The notes beneath the pieces were generated by a model. The model worked only from the letters and a program-made list of their open reading frames with translations. It did no database searches and was not told the DNA's origin. From contig QZCP01000229.1 of assembly GCA_003956705.1 (NCBI GenBank), positions 3,191 to 67,190 on the forward strand: a stretch of 64,000 nucleotides of DNA. Reading direction: 5' to 3'. This stretch comes from Brevipalpus yothersi (lineage: Eukaryota; Arthropoda; Arachnida; Trombidiformes; Tenuipalpidae). Within the stretch, counting starts at the first letter, position 1, and every line of letters starts with the position of its first letter. Shown here one piece after another: positions 63,456 through 64,000 of this stretch. The position numbers and the translations under genes are program-made.

Positions 63456-64000
63456 TCATTGTGATAAAGTTCTCCACAATTTTTTCCTATTCTCACTTGG
63501 ATATATAACATCTCTTCGATATGGTCCACCAATAACGGCCAGTATTCGACTACTAGTTGATGGATTATTGTTACCAGTATTAGTATGAGATTCATTATTA
63601 GAATTTGAGTTTGAATTCACTTGATAAGGTGGTGGAGGCTCCATGAACACAAATGAATTGGAATCAAGATGATAAGATGATAATGGAAGATATGTGTCCA
63701 ATGTTCCAGTTCCATTGGCCATGGTTGCTTGAAGTCTTTCCGGATCAAGTGTCTCCCATGGACTGTGTAGAGAATCTCCTGGAGCTATTCGATATGAATG
63801 AGATTCCTCAATTTCGAGAGCATTTTCACGATTTTTCCAAAATTTTCGACAACACACAAAGGTCACTACTGTCATTATCACTGCCAAAACAAAGGTCACA
63901 ACAATGGCGGTAAAAAGGGTAACAGAGCTGCTTGGAATCCCAATGGTGATGATTGTCGTATCAAAGCCATGTATATAAAGTGTGAGAAAAATAAAAAGAT
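63456..64000 (-). CDS. single-pass membrane protein, C-terminal part (cut by window edge)
   Basis: The frame is open from the right edge to a stop at 63456. It has a transmembrane segment (LFTAIVVTFVLAVIMTVVTF) followed by CCRKFWKNRE, so the remaining 130 or so residues are probably cytosolic. The tail contains EPPPPYQV, a PPxY motif of the kind bound by WW domains (for example Nedd4-type ligases), an Asn/Ser-rich stretch and GGPYRRDVIYP. The 5' part, including any signal peptide and ectodomain, lies outside the window. An exon boundary may occur between 63900 and 64000 but none was fixed. Shisa-like proteins also combine one membrane segment with PPxY, but I cannot show homology. Confidence 0.6.
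   Translation of the reverse strand, partial: LFIFLTLYIHGFDTTIITIGIPSSSVTLFTAIVVTFVLAVIMTVVTFVCCRKFWKNRENALEIEESHSYRIAPGDSLHSPWETLDPERLQATMANGTGTLDTYLPLSSYHLDSNSFVFMEPPPPYQVNSNSNSNNESHTNTGNNNPSTSSRILAVIGGPYRRDVIYPSENRKKLWRTLSQ

Noticed and set aside
1..64000. CRISPR arrays, bacterial operons, prophage, tRNA or rRNA genes
   Set aside because: No direct-repeat/spacer structure, no convincing tRNA arms or rRNA segments seen by eye, and the genes are split eukaryotic genes. A tRNAscan or Rfam run would settle the RNA genes.

Overview
This is eukaryotic nuclear DNA from an animal, most likely an arthropod. It is AT-rich, has short GT-AG introns, and carries many long (CT)n/(GA)n runs. The recognisable genes are metazoan: a held-out-wings/Quaking STAR protein, the Notch-responsive bHLH repressor Hey, RRN3, importin alpha, mitochondrial L2 and cytosolic methionyl-tRNA synthetase. 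The how product resembles the arthropod form. Compact genes and many small secreted proteins would suit an acariform mite, but that placement is inference.

Layout. 1-4 kb is gene-free and holds one copy of a dispersed repeat. 4.1-7.0 kb has two tandem paralogous secreted ten-cysteine proteins (minus strand). 9.0-10.9 kb is importin alpha (-). 11.9-12.2 kb is the second repeat copy. 12.6-13.7 kb is mitochondrial ribosomal protein L2 (-), divergent from an unrecognised gene at 14.2-15.0 kb (+). 15.7-16.9 kb is a secreted Met/Ala/Gly repeat protein (-). 17.6-19.7 kb is methionyl-tRNA synthetase (-). 19.7-27.9 kb is a gene desert. 27.9-30.8 kb is how (-), with a remote alternative last exon, divergent from RRN3 (31.6-32.9 kb, +). 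After an assembly gap at 35.77-36.0 kb there is a small secreted Tyr/Gln/Pro-rich protein (37.3-38.1 kb, -). 38-46 kb is a probable regulatory domain with perfect Su(H)/CSL-type motifs. Hey (+) follows at 46-52.5 kb, then a weak exon candidate, a small six-cysteine secreted protein (54.1-54.5 kb, +), a two-VWC-domain secreted protein (55.7-58.7 kb, -), more microsatellite-rich DNA, and the 3' end of a membrane protein with a PPPY motif running off the right edge.

The genes do not form an operon-like system. The conserved ones serve nuclear import, translation, Pol I transcription, RNA processing and Notch output. Between them lie five or six secreted or membrane proteins that I do not recognise. 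Gene models were built by hand: intron phases were matched at every junction, and all complete multi-exon models give whole-codon totals. No RNA evidence or database search was available.
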